NCBI GenBank assembly: GCA_028285105.1
Contig: JANQQE010000021.1
Span: 602,242-666,241, forward strand
Direction of reading: 5' to 3'
From: Alphaproteobacteria bacterium
GTDB lineage: Bacteria > Planctomycetota > Phycisphaerae > UBA1845
Length of the DNA stretch: 64,000 nucleotides
Of this stretch, positions 45,701 to 54,152 are shown one piece after another (positions within the stretch are counted from its first letter, which is position 1; every line of letters begins with the position of its first letter). The translations under genes were made by a program, and so were the position numbers. The notes beneath the pieces were generated by a model. That model was not told the DNA's origin. It did not search any database and saw only the letters and a list, made by a program, of their open reading frames with translations.

Positions 45701-47519
45701 ATGGGACATGTCTTCGATCGCGACGGAAACAAAGACAAAAGGTCAAAGAAAAGCAAAGGGTCGAATCCAGTTATTGAGATCCGATCTTTACTCGGCAGGA
45801 CTCGACTTTATCGACCTGCATGCCCAATATCGAAACCATCTGGGTATAATCCGCGACAAATTTGAAATATTGCGACTACAAAAGGACTGGGAAACAACGA
45901 AGATCGAGTACAAAACTACCAATGTAAACCGATACCGATCGCTAAACGACAAAATTTTGTCCTACCAACGAACTGAGGGAAACCTGCGAGCTCTCGAGCG
46001 TCAGGTTATAGGAATCGCAAACGGATCAGCAGAGCTACTTCCCACGTCACTTGGTTTCTCTAATGATGCGACATCCGGAGCACGGGGAGCAATCAAGTTA
46101 GTGGCGCAAGCAATCGCCGAAGGGCTTCGCACGGGAGCTCGTAACGCATCGTTAAAGCAAACTGCCCTAGTCCAGGAAAAGGAAAAAGTCGGCCTCGGCT
46201 TGGAGTTGCGATATATGGAGGGTGATCAAAACCTGCTTGAGGAAACTCTACATCGCGAGCTTTCACAAATAATTCGCGATGAAATCCGTTATCGAATTGC
46301 ACTGTACAAGCAACAGGAACGGATTAAACGTCTGGCCGATCAACTTGATGCAACTATCCAGGAGGGTTTGCGAATTTGGGATCAACGGACTCGTTTCCGA
46401 GCTGCTGTCGCAGAAGAAACCCGCGAAAGACGCTACCTAGATATGGCGTTTCGCATCTTCAGGACCGAGGCAACCCAGTCTTACCGACGGCAATTTGACC
46501 TTGCAGCGCAACAAGTCTTCCTGGCAGCAAAAGCATACGATTACGACACAAACTTTGAAATCACCGATCGGTCGCGCCCTAGCAAGCTCGTTGACGCTGT
46601 TGTGAAGGCAAGGCTCGTGGGTCAAGAAAACGGAAATTCTAGTTTAACCAATGCTGGCCTATCAGACATTCTCGCTATTCTTGAGCAAAACTATAGGCAG
46701 CTCGAAATCCCACCAACTAACGATTATGTCCAACTATCACTTCGGCAACATCTATATCGAATTCCCAAAAGGATGCAGGACTCTGATGCTCAAAATAATG
46801 CGGATGATTCGCTTTGGGAACAGATTCTGGAGAGCCACTACCAGCCTGAGCTACTGCGAAATCGCCTTGTCCGGGAATACTGCGATACATCTGAGCTGAA
46901 GGGCGGGGGCTTCGTTATTCCATTTTCTACTCCGCTCGACTTAACAAATACAACAAATGCCTTCGGCCGCATTTATACGTCATTCGATGACGGCAAGACA
47001 AGGCTCGCTTCGAAATGGTACGGCACAAAGATCCTTGAAACGGCCGTGCTCCTTCAGAGTTCATCACCAAGTACGCCTGACGTGTTCTTGGCTCTCGTCG
47101 GCTTTGACGATTTTCGCTCAGTGGCCGACAACAGTAGAGCTCAGACTCGTCGCTGGAAAATTCGTAATTACAAACTAACACGACAAGCACTTGTACTTGA
47201 AGATATTTACCGCGAATCATATGATGACGAACTAGACACAGAGACCGGGAGATTAAGAGCGACAATTCAGACATCGCCAGAAATAGCCAGACTCCTTCCG
47301 TTCCGGGCGATTCGACTCGCGGACCAATCAGAGTTTGGAGCCTTGCAATATGACCGACAATTGGCGGGGCGCTCTGTTTTCAACACACATTGGCTTCTAG
47401 TCATTCCTGAACAGTATATGGCTGAAGAAGCGAACAAGACTAAATTTCAATCGTTCATCGAAGATGTTAGCGACATTAGGCTTCACATCAAATACACCCG
47501 TCATAAAGAGATCAACTAA
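39705..47519 (+). CDS. Giant TcA-like toxin component with N-terminal beta-propeller
   Basis: A 2604-residue protein. A signal peptide covers residues 1-23 (cut after PPVYA). Residues about 25-385 are a PQQ-type beta-propeller (ATADGLLLAFDPKNGNRRW; FGCDDNFFYSLDQKTGELLW). Residues about 400-1400 are beta-rich and Ig-like. From about 1420 the protein turns helical; 2026-2270 are long amphipathic helices with an alanine/glycine-rich break (GAIKLVAQAIAEGL near 2127), which resembles the channel and following helices of Tc toxin A. The last residues, VSDIRLHIKYTRHKEI, match the end of the TcB-binding domain of TcA (TcA proteins end in TISDVILHIRYTA). The next gene is a TcB-TcC-like fusion, which supports the reading. 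The N-terminal half is unlike known TcA. Confidence 0.75.
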   Translation: MLLRSVTICVCFVSMRVAPPVYAEFLDTEWSTSIGTVAVTPAISEDGQSLFVATADGLLLAFDPKNGNRRWKKQLSDGVDFATADLLVANDGQLFVGCKSGLLRSIDAKDGTERWAYRTNGSIRSAPALGLSGNVYFGCDDNFFYSLDQKTGELLWDKPFQTNSAIIGHPTILGDGYVVFGSGSKWYAVDPLTGEAKKGWSVNQNNCLIESGASVALDGTLISAAGNAIATITSSGQLKTVYRHNGYGFETPIPTPDGGIICVIRYELGKGMIFRLSLRSGEWIKEWGYSVTSKFIGSPVIDDKGNIVVVSENGDTHLFSKDGDLLKKTNLGTSILAAPVLYDKKLFVPTEDGIQAVKANAGTWRFAGKNAQRTALERRGYFLPGELIYNNVDRLAGDNWFKTPQNAQPKIYDLDDNEVSNFAHVESGPLGQGEATKVWAVNSGTFVIKWFRVEETERRTSRLGAELERERRKIIVAPVPIQRIELGEEVAMPLNAKVDDVKQYVGWTPVPPSHLRTIVQDDLPPPFANYDENPPTEAKNNKPISQKFNDRWTAVSPGKWTVAWTGKGEQLIPVRYHVVWPKKMQLHVARESEGNPIDYLNSIGLENIQTESDSERAHVELELLCSSVGKDTKLADSLSRDGKFNPARPGKYFISVTENNVTSFLAVDSRSWEELVARTVNHPIGKEIVPPDELHDPKSPGPWVVFKNARYCTEVNHKKRSYFKEFYSPTNRTGPIIPVNVESRDNVHNDKMVIAFFTKCDSLLSATVDSSIFYEWPDEQRFYGAAKRKVTQAVDHESYWPTSTVRYLCDWPNIEDNAMDPQAPSHIVIANEAGSGVQSEDVFHNKEIYWQDNPELPGFNPNDEHAHIDDGTVFAIRNDLATEDSSEPYVLMTYLNKENNGRASMKVFKVWAERGNYTFNSQAVEAGTPLRPPRPIRGSGNNLFAKLKCLTPDTGRVIEEENQKLWPYKAGDDGGTDTLTVRYWYQPKADGGAPFYFPVEHFGEGFEDYTNGFPKDHESTTSGSSKSEELAQSIPWLARYRWRESLPKSNGENVEWNKHAVTDQPVDVSYQVRWPEDPAILNVGETIVTQQSDRDLPRMTAYSSVEVLYQQSNANREGHSVDLIDWESERSVPLGKRLANVLDANFWEAAEPPKKAPHLNQTYLFPSLPPHLQFRLFYRETNRKPELVFRGLICDNIGRPASSGDLDSLVMLNVFTDDDKQAMLQLAEEAGISDDGENAFQSAVNKLFAEANSSKIIRAQLDPKGVGKLEAQNKAGLAVYAGGKGYVSLLFNTAEKSQPPNTSMKILKVDPDLAKGRVLVIESENPFSEQVTLRHSADFQGQPQQFEFQWRVMNQNDFDDLRKDQQDDPSAWPAVSETATGRGIDSYLLKGTQALGKLRVACGYRRAGTTEFSWTDPTLVNGWVDRIIAKVNLFDSRFPKFREQDAETIVDMLEIAGERYEGDIALVQRIKGQKANEYLRNFGLIAVYEAVLRKVKELSIEGNPRGIIKRNEQELEAAIAQAFESATDKSELERAKIEHDLRSTNKVIENVQPSVNEQLVTITSALTQLYTLLGNEAYADALDPTVTFAASDTQYVGQVYSDHVFKGVTASLLEEELALLRGVSPSGREYMGGPVYNRLKWNAKATDPNVRPLYNLNYLVTARNKSDDGKTPQQLAEQSFPQGHGDAWGHYLTATKYAYNLVRNPNFVWPKRTETPTDVEGKEYTITPFDEQKFLRAAVAKANVGADIVALTRRQHYESDQSSTLQLTSESKNAWGVTDWATRAGQGAYFDWILGNTMLAESNARGVKINRESQVELHQLPSLFDELQRSVDEVNAGLNPLGLPEDAIRLAVEKNNKNFPKAAERARSFVANAKKVLNAATSQKLLRHKNLRKAQEFARMVDQREDAYSDQLIQIFGYPYPEDIGGQNKYPDDYTGPDLFFSFKRDPRPADNFVDGASKVIDKSVVIDNTSGQFQFLVNEEGQVRKERITLNFSVGADPWDMSSIATETKTKGQRKAKGRIQLLRSDLYSAGLDFIDLHAQYRNHLGIIRDKFEILRLQKDWETTKIEYKTTNVNRYRSLNDKILSYQRTEGNLRALERQVIGIANGSAELLPTSLGFSNDATSGARGAIKLVAQAIAEGLRTGARNASLKQTALVQEKEKVGLGLELRYMEGDQNLLEETLHRELSQIIRDEIRYRIALYKQQERIKRLADQLDATIQEGLRIWDQRTRFRAAVAEETRERRYLDMAFRIFRTEATQSYRRQFDLAAQQVFLAAKAYDYDTNFEITDRSRPSKLVDAVVKARLVGQENGNSSLTNAGLSDILAILEQNYRQLEIPPTNDYVQLSLRQHLYRIPKRMQDSDAQNNADDSLWEQILESHYQPELLRNRLVREYCDTSELKGGGFVIPFSTPLDLTNTTNAFGRIYTSFDDGKTRLASKWYGTKILETAVLLQSSSPSTPDVFLALVGFDDFRSVADNSRAQTRRWKIRNYKLTRQALVLEDIYRESYDDELDTETGRLRATIQTSPEIARLLPFRAIRLADQSEFGALQYDRQLAGRSVFNTHWLLVIPEQYMAEEANKTKFQSFIEDVSDIRLHIKYTRHKEIN

Positions 47520-47522
47520 AGG

Positions 47523-50500
47523 ATGACTAATCGCCGTAGCACGATAGCAACTTTTTGCTCCAGTGTTGTTGCCATAGCTTGCGGCTTGGCGTCCGGAATG
47601 GACAAGAACGGCTTGGCGCCGAATGTCATTTCTTTACCCAAGGGCCCTGGATCACTGACGGGATTCGGCGGGGAATACTCCTGGATGACTGATACGTCCA
47701 AGGGTGTTGCCGGTTACTCAATTGCCCTCAAAGTGCCACCGGGGCCGGCGAGTTCGCAGCCTGCTATATCGTTGAGCTACAGCTCAGCGAACGGCAACGG
47801 ACTTGCCGGATTCGGTTGGCAGTTGTCCTTTCCGCGAATCTATCGACGCTGGGATAAAGGAATGCCCGGCTACCACGATACGATGAATCCCATCCGGAAC
47901 TCCGACTTGGTTTCAACATGCGACCAGTTTATGACTCACTTCGGAGAGGTTCTGGTGGAGACAAAAGGTGGCAGTTGGTTTTGTGAATCTGAAGAACATT
48001 TCCTTCGATACCACAAATTGAAAGACGGCTGGATGGCTACTGCCCCCGACGGTGGACGCATAGAATTCGGAACAGACGAGCAAAGTCGTATCGTTGAGAC
48101 AGGAACAGAGCGGATTTTTCAATGGAACATTCGATCGGCTCGAGACCGACATGGTAATGAAATCATTTATGAATACGAACGGCAGGACGGTGAATATAAC
48201 ACAAACCAAGTCTACCTGCGTTCCATTTCGTATGGCGCCGGAAGTCGTGAGATGTGGGCTCAAAACCACCATTTCGTCTATTTCGAGTACGAGGAACGAG
48301 ATGATTGGACGGAGTCAGCACAATCCGGCTTTATTGTCCGCGCGGGACTCAGGTTGAAGTCTGCGATTGTTGCGACACGTTGTGAAAGAAAAATCGAAGG
48401 TCATGCGAGAGGCGACTTTAATCAAGATGGTGATACTAACGATTACCTGGTTCGCAAGTATGAATTCCGATACGAAGCCGACTGCGTTCCATCGCTGCTG
48501 GCTTCAGTTATTGAAACTGGCAGCGATAACCAGACGCAACTGCCCCCTCATTCGTTTCGGTACACAGAGCTTACTCATCAAAAACAGATTGCCGCCGACA
48601 AATACATTATCAGGACACAAGGGCTGCCGAGGTTCGATTTCAAGCCGGGTTTAGATGAGATAGTTGACCTCAACGGCGATGGTCTTGGCGACATCCTCAG
48701 GACCAATGGTCCCAGGCACAGTGCTCTGTTGAACCTTGGGCAAGCCGAACGTGACGCACCGATTGTATTTACACAACCGCAGAAACTTGATGACCCTGAC
48801 TTGGCCGCCGACCGAATTCAGCTAAACAAGGACTCAGCCTACCTATCTGATGTAGATGGTGACGGTCTATCTGACCTCACCTACATGGGAGTTATCGGCG
48901 ACACTTTCTATTTCCCGAATACGGGCAGGGTGGGCTGGGGCAAGCTTCGAAAACTGACACTAAACCAGAACAGTCGACCTGCTGCGCCGTTCACACAACT
49001 CAAGCCCGAAGTTCGGGTTGTCGACTTAAATCTCGACAAACGACCGGATATACTAAGCACGCTTGACCGCAACACTTTCTACACGTGGTATTGCATCGCG
49101 AAGTCCAGCTTTTCAGATTTGGCGCTGTCAAAGCCGACGGAGGGGATCGTATCGTCGAAGAATGTCCAACTAGCCGACATGAACGGCGATTCCTTGCTGG
49201 ATATGGTCTTTCTCGAGAAAGACAGAGCATTCGTTTCAACATCCTTAGGCTTTGGGCGGTTTTCCAAGCAACGACAGATTCGACCGACACAAATGAATGG
49301 GGTAATCGGTCACAGAAAGCTGGTGGACGTCACCGGAGATGGTCTTGCTGATTTGGTTTCTGGTCCAAACGGTAAACGGCTCGTTGTTTGGCAAAACCTC
49401 GGGAATTACTCGTTTAGTCAACCTATTGAAATAAGCAACATCCCAAGGATGGCAACCAGCCGTTGGGTCGATCTCAATGGTAATGGTTCAACTGATTTGT
49501 TTTTTGCCGATAGAGAACGCAATATCCAACCGTTCATTCTTGACATCGGTATGGCGCTCGGGGCCGTGCCGAAACCGAGCTTGCTCGTCTCTATTTCCAA
49601 CGGCATTGGCGAGACTATTGACATAAAGTATGGCAACTCGACGGAATTCATGATTGCCGATAGGGTGTCCGCGAAGTCATGGACGTCGTTCCTGCCATTT
49701 CCCGTAACCGTCGTTAAAGAAGAGCGCGTCTCTAACTCTTTAGGCGTCACAACTACAACTCGGTACCGTTACCACAACGGTTTCTACGACGGAATCGACA
49801 AGGAGTTCCGTGGTTTCATTCAGGTTGACACGACTAAGCTCGGCGACGAGTCTGCACCTACGCTCGTTACTCGTTCAACATTTGATACCGGGCAATCGCA
49901 CAGAGCATTGCGAGGCAAGTTACTAAGTTCCGTCGTTGAAGATGAAAAGGGTCGAATCTTTTCGGAGACAAAGACGACTTGGACTCAACAACCACGTGAG
50001 CTCTACAGATCACTCGACAACCAAATGAGTATTGTTTTCACTTATCCAGAAAAGCATACAATGGATATCCGGGAACGGGGGGTCGGTAGGCCTCAAGTTA
50101 TAGAGAAGGAATTCGAATACGACAATTTCGGAAATATCGTAAGACAAGTCGAACACGGTGTGAAGAAGGCGAATGGCGATGAACGAGTTTTCGTCACCGA
50201 GTTCGCAATTGACACGGACCGCTGGATGCTGCGCTTTCCAAAGGAATCACGAGTCGAAACAGTTAACGGAGAGGTATTTGCCAAAACTCGGTATTACTAT
50301 GACGATGAGCAGTTCACCGGGAGGAATTTCGGGCAACTAACCAAGGGCAATCTGACCCTGGAACGAAAGTGGTTTGATATTGCCGCAAACGAATATGTGA
50401 ACAACGGAAGGGCCCGTTACGATTCCTACGGAAACGCCATTGAACTGCACGACCCGCTGTCGTCAGGAAGAGCGGATCTCGGTTGCGATCATTTTCGTAA

Positions 50501-53500
50501 GATTGATTTTGATCCCTTGTTCCACACCCAGGCAATCAGGGAATCTGTTGCACTAGGCGGCGGAAAGTTGCTTAAGACCTCTGCAGATTACGACTGGTGT
50601 TACGGAAAGCCAACCAAGTTCACCGCCTTCAACGGCGCCAAAACCGTGTTTACCTACGATCCATTCGGGCGACCTCACAAACTTGTTAGACCAGGTGATA
50701 CGCTGGAGTATCCGACCACGGAGTATTTGTTTGTCCTGGCCGAACCCACCGGCGTTGACGGACTAGTTAACTATATCGAAACGCGCCTGTTAGACCGCAA
50801 GCCATCTGTTGCACAACCTCGTGGTCCACCAGAACCGAGAATGCAGTATATCGACCACTATTTCGTTTCGCGTCGATTTCTTGACGGTTCCGGTCGGGCG
50901 CTATACACCAAGCACGAGGCTGAACCAAATCCGAAAACTGGCCAACTACGAGCGGTCATTACTGGAGCGATCAAAACCAATCGACGTGGCAAACCCTACG
51001 TTTATTTCAATCCGTTCTTCTCCGAAAGGCACGATCAAGATGTCCTGGCAAGACTCACATACGAGCCGCTTGCAAAGAAAGTGGCAAGGATCCCTAGGGA
51101 GATCAGCCACTTTGACGCGATGCTGCGACCCCGCAAGAGAATCCACAACGACGGGAGCTTCAGCGAAACGCGCTATGAGCCACTCGTCGAAGTTCTCTTT
51201 GGAGAACTGGACCAGAAAACGAATACACCGATTCGTCGATTGAGCGACGGCCTAGGTCGGTTGATTGGGGTCGATGAAATTGTTGCAGCCAAGCCTAAGC
51301 TGGCCGTGTGGAAAACACGGTATCGCTACGATCTCGGCGACAAGCTGACGAAGCTGATCGATTCGCAAAAGAATACGAAGACCATTGCTTACGATGATCT
51401 TGGGCGGGTCACCAAGATTGCGGATCCAAATTCTGGTGTCCGAAAGTATCAATACGATTCGGCGTCGAACACCGTCGAGTCGAGCGATGGCCGCGGCTTC
51501 AGGATTGTTTATCGGTATGACGGTGCCAATCGTGTCTTATCCGAAGACTGGTTCGACGCTTCAACAGGCAAGGACGTTGACCTCAATGAACTAGTCAACG
51601 ACTTTGCGTTCAACCCAGACCAGCCGCGTAGCAAGAAAAACCGAGGGGATGTTGAGTACTTCTACGACGGTAATGACATGAGCCGTGGACACATGACCGA
51701 AGTCTGGGATCGTTCGGGATGGACGAAGTTCCTGCACGATGTTCGAGGACGCACAGTTTGCGAGGAGAAGTACATCGACGTCGCGAGCAAAAGCTTCACC
51801 ACCAAGACTACGTACGATTCGCTGGATCGCACCGTTGTTTTGACGTATCCGGACGGCGACGAGGCAATTAATCGCTTCAACGAGCGTAATCTGCTCGCAT
51901 CTTCTCAACTCCAATCAATCGGTACTGCGGCTCGAAACATTGACTACAACGCGGCGGAAAAACGAATCGCGTGCGAATACGGCAATGGAGTTGTTCACCT
52001 ATGGGAATACGACGATCGATTACGCCTTTCACGGTTGGAAAGCAAGAGGGGAGATTTGTTCCTCCAACATCTGCAATACACCTACGACACAGCAAACAAC
52101 ATCAAGGCTATTGCCGATCTCCGACTGGGGGTCGCACCTCAGCTCAGTTTGGGGCAAGCCTTCGAGTACGACGCTCTACATCGAGTAACCCAAGTCACGT
52201 ACACTTCGACCACTGATACCATTCGATACGAGTATGACCAAATCGGAAATCTACTTGTTATGAATGGCGTGAACGTGCTAGCCGACATCCGGTACGGTGT
52301 CGATAATCTGCGCGAAAACAGGCAGTGGGAAGCGGGTAAACCGGGGCCATGTGCGGTGACCATGGTCAACGGCGTCCGGAATCACTACGACGCGTGCGGC
52401 AATTTAATCAGAGAAGGAAATTCTCGGTATTTCTGGGATGCCAACGACCGATTGATTGGCTACTCCGCTCAGGAAGAGGAATACAGGTACGAATACGACT
52501 ACCAGGGAAATCGAGTTGTCAAACGTGAGCTTGGGAATGGAGGTCACATATCAATCTACGTGGGTCCCCATTACCGGGCGGAGATTGAAGATAATACTAC
52601 GACAACGAAATCCGTATTTCTCGGCCTCCTGCGAATTGCAGAGGTTTCAACTGGCCAAGATGAACAACAAATTCGCTTCACACATCATGATCATCTGGGA
52701 TCATCGAACGTCGTGACGGATGAGTCTGGCAGACAAGTCTCTGCGCTCGCATACCATCCGTTCGGCGAAGCTCGTTTTACAAATGGAAACCGACCTAAGT
52801 ACCAGTTTGGCGGTAAAGAGCGCGACGACGAAAGCGGCTTACATTTCTTCGGCGCTAGGTACCTCTCAACACGGACAGGACGATTTACTTCTTGCGACGC
52901 AGCGCTGTTGTTACCGGGTCAACTCGACAATCCGCAAACCCTGAATCCGTACACCTATGCCGCAAACCGACCACTTACTCACAACGACCCCGACGGTAAC
53001 GTAATTGGATTTGTCATCACGGGGGCATTTTCGGCAGTCGACGTTTACAACTACGCCACTGGCAACATGAGCAAGGCGGAGTTCTCGAAAGCCATGGCAC
53101 TCAACGGAGCGGCCCTGCTTGCGGACGTCGCCACCGGTGGAGCAGGTGGCGGACTGGCCGTTCGCATCGCGAACGTAGGGATTCGCACTGCAAAAATTGT
53201 CGATCGGGCAAATACGACCGTTGAAACCGCGAAGGCAACCTACACTGCGGCGTCATCCATTGCAGACGGTGATTGGAAAACAGTCGCGGAGGTGGGTGGT
53301 GTGATGTTGCTGGGGGCAGGGCTCGCGAAGCGAATTGCTAAGCCCTCAAAGCGTGCCCCCAATAAAGGAGCTTTTCCAAAGACAGCCGACGAGATGACAG
53401 ACATTCTTGGTGTACCACCTAAGAAAGTCGGAACGACACCACACGGTACGATAAAAACTGTCTGGGAGCCAAACGCCAATACCCGAATTAGGCATGAAAG

Positions 53501-53687
53501 TCATCCAGGTGATCCCGGGTACAATCCGCGACATCATGGCGAACATTTTCACGTTGAAACGAAACCGAGTGGCATAACTTGGGGGCAAGCCAAAAGGAGA
53601 AAACTGATTAATAAGGCCAAACCAGTAAGGTATAGCCGCGGTGGCGCAACTGGTTTTCTACCGGGCGAATTCTTTCCAGGTGAGTAG
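47523..53687 (+). CDS. TcB-TcC-like fusion: SpvB, FG-GAP, TcdB and RHS repeats with C-terminal toxin domain
   Basis: A 2054-residue protein. After a signal-like start (residues 1-25) come: SpvB domain (about 35-350; SLPKGPGSLTGFGGEYSW, NGLAGFGWQLSFPRIYRR); five FG-GAP/VCBS calcium-type loops (DLNGDGLGD near 381, DVDGDGLSD, DMNGDSLLD, DVTGDGLAD, DLNGNGSTD); the TcdB middle region (about 690-830; FPVTVVKEERV, RYRYHNGFYDG); many YD/RHS repeats (about 900-1750); the RHS core (YQFGGKERDDESGLHFFGARYL, near 1760-1780) and its DPDG border near 1822. In Tc toxins this shell cleaves and encloses a C-terminal toxin. The last 232 residues are the variable part, ending in a His-rich block. It starts 3 nt after the TcA-like gene. 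Confidence 0.9.
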   Translation: MTNRRSTIATFCSSVVAIACGLASGMDKNGLAPNVISLPKGPGSLTGFGGEYSWMTDTSKGVAGYSIALKVPPGPASSQPAISLSYSSANGNGLAGFGWQLSFPRIYRRWDKGMPGYHDTMNPIRNSDLVSTCDQFMTHFGEVLVETKGGSWFCESEEHFLRYHKLKDGWMATAPDGGRIEFGTDEQSRIVETGTERIFQWNIRSARDRHGNEIIYEYERQDGEYNTNQVYLRSISYGAGSREMWAQNHHFVYFEYEERDDWTESAQSGFIVRAGLRLKSAIVATRCERKIEGHARGDFNQDGDTNDYLVRKYEFRYEADCVPSLLASVIETGSDNQTQLPPHSFRYTELTHQKQIAADKYIIRTQGLPRFDFKPGLDEIVDLNGDGLGDILRTNGPRHSALLNLGQAERDAPIVFTQPQKLDDPDLAADRIQLNKDSAYLSDVDGDGLSDLTYMGVIGDTFYFPNTGRVGWGKLRKLTLNQNSRPAAPFTQLKPEVRVVDLNLDKRPDILSTLDRNTFYTWYCIAKSSFSDLALSKPTEGIVSSKNVQLADMNGDSLLDMVFLEKDRAFVSTSLGFGRFSKQRQIRPTQMNGVIGHRKLVDVTGDGLADLVSGPNGKRLVVWQNLGNYSFSQPIEISNIPRMATSRWVDLNGNGSTDLFFADRERNIQPFILDIGMALGAVPKPSLLVSISNGIGETIDIKYGNSTEFMIADRVSAKSWTSFLPFPVTVVKEERVSNSLGVTTTTRYRYHNGFYDGIDKEFRGFIQVDTTKLGDESAPTLVTRSTFDTGQSHRALRGKLLSSVVEDEKGRIFSETKTTWTQQPRELYRSLDNQMSIVFTYPEKHTMDIRERGVGRPQVIEKEFEYDNFGNIVRQVEHGVKKANGDERVFVTEFAIDTDRWMLRFPKESRVETVNGEVFAKTRYYYDDEQFTGRNFGQLTKGNLTLERKWFDIAANEYVNNGRARYDSYGNAIELHDPLSSGRADLGCDHFRKIDFDPLFHTQAIRESVALGGGKLLKTSADYDWCYGKPTKFTAFNGAKTVFTYDPFGRPHKLVRPGDTLEYPTTEYLFVLAEPTGVDGLVNYIETRLLDRKPSVAQPRGPPEPRMQYIDHYFVSRRFLDGSGRALYTKHEAEPNPKTGQLRAVITGAIKTNRRGKPYVYFNPFFSERHDQDVLARLTYEPLAKKVARIPREISHFDAMLRPRKRIHNDGSFSETRYEPLVEVLFGELDQKTNTPIRRLSDGLGRLIGVDEIVAAKPKLAVWKTRYRYDLGDKLTKLIDSQKNTKTIAYDDLGRVTKIADPNSGVRKYQYDSASNTVESSDGRGFRIVYRYDGANRVLSEDWFDASTGKDVDLNELVNDFAFNPDQPRSKKNRGDVEYFYDGNDMSRGHMTEVWDRSGWTKFLHDVRGRTVCEEKYIDVASKSFTTKTTYDSLDRTVVLTYPDGDEAINRFNERNLLASSQLQSIGTAARNIDYNAAEKRIACEYGNGVVHLWEYDDRLRLSRLESKRGDLFLQHLQYTYDTANNIKAIADLRLGVAPQLSLGQAFEYDALHRVTQVTYTSTTDTIRYEYDQIGNLLVMNGVNVLADIRYGVDNLRENRQWEAGKPGPCAVTMVNGVRNHYDACGNLIREGNSRYFWDANDRLIGYSAQEEEYRYEYDYQGNRVVKRELGNGGHISIYVGPHYRAEIEDNTTTTKSVFLGLLRIAEVSTGQDEQQIRFTHHDHLGSSNVVTDESGRQVSALAYHPFGEARFTNGNRPKYQFGGKERDDESGLHFFGARYLSTRTGRFTSCDAALLLPGQLDNPQTLNPYTYAANRPLTHNDPDGNVIGFVITGAFSAVDVYNYATGNMSKAEFSKAMALNGAALLADVATGGAGGGLAVRIANVGIRTAKIVDRANTTVETAKATYTAASSIADGDWKTVAEVGGVMLLGAGLAKRIAKPSKRAPNKGAFPKTADEMTDILGVPPKKVGTTPHGTIKTVWEPNANTRIRHESHPGDPGYNPRHHGEHFHVETKPSGITWGQAKRRKLINKAKPVRYSRGGATGFLPGEFFPGE

Positions 53688-53693
53688 TCTATT

Positions 53694-54035
53694 GTGAGCT
53701 TCTCGGATTTGGAAAGAGTAAGTGTCGCAGATGGTAAGATTACAAGATTGTCTTATCAGTCGGGCGAGTTATGTGTTTGGATAGTTGACTGGCAAGGCAA
53801 CGCAGTTACTGTTAGGTTCCAGAATGCCGAACTATTTGTCGCTCGGAGTCCCGAGAATGAAGATTTGAGTCATGTTATGATGACTGACACAATTCCGGCG
53901 CATATAGCTCACGACTTGGACAACAGTGAGAGTCACACTCTTGTTGATTTTATCTCTGCCTGGGACGATCGTGAGCTAATCCGAGTAGTTGCATCCAATG
54001 TTGTAGTGGACATAACTCACAAGCCTACCACATAG
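53694..54035 (+). CDS. Putative immunity protein for the RHS C-terminal toxin
   Basis: A small acidic 113-residue protein without signal peptide or membrane helix. It starts with GTG at 53694, 6 nt after the stop of the RHS fusion, with AGGTGAG upstream inside the end of that gene. A small cytosolic acidic gene directly behind the variable tip of an RHS toxin is the standard place for an immunity gene, and this is the basis for the call. The sequence itself matches no immunity family I recognise. The following gap of 117 nt separates it from the ABC transporter genes. Confidence 0.6.
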   Translation: MSFSDLERVSVADGKITRLSYQSGELCVWIVDWQGNAVTVRFQNAELFVARSPENEDLSHVMMTDTIPAHIAHDLDNSESHTLVDFISAWDDRELIRVVASNVVVDITHKPTT

Positions 54036-54152
54036 CGGCGTTGCTGAATTGTTTGTTGTATTGATGCGGATCATTTCTCCGCACCGATCCTAAACGACAC
54101 ACCAGCAACCCTAATAAGGACGTATAGAAATCTCCATATTTGGATTCGACTA

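Noticed and set aside
54065..54083. Terminator between the immunity candidate and the ABC genes
   Set aside because: A 6-bp stem TGCGGA/TCCGCA with 7-nt loop exists, but it is short and has no T-run, so a break of the operon here is not supported.
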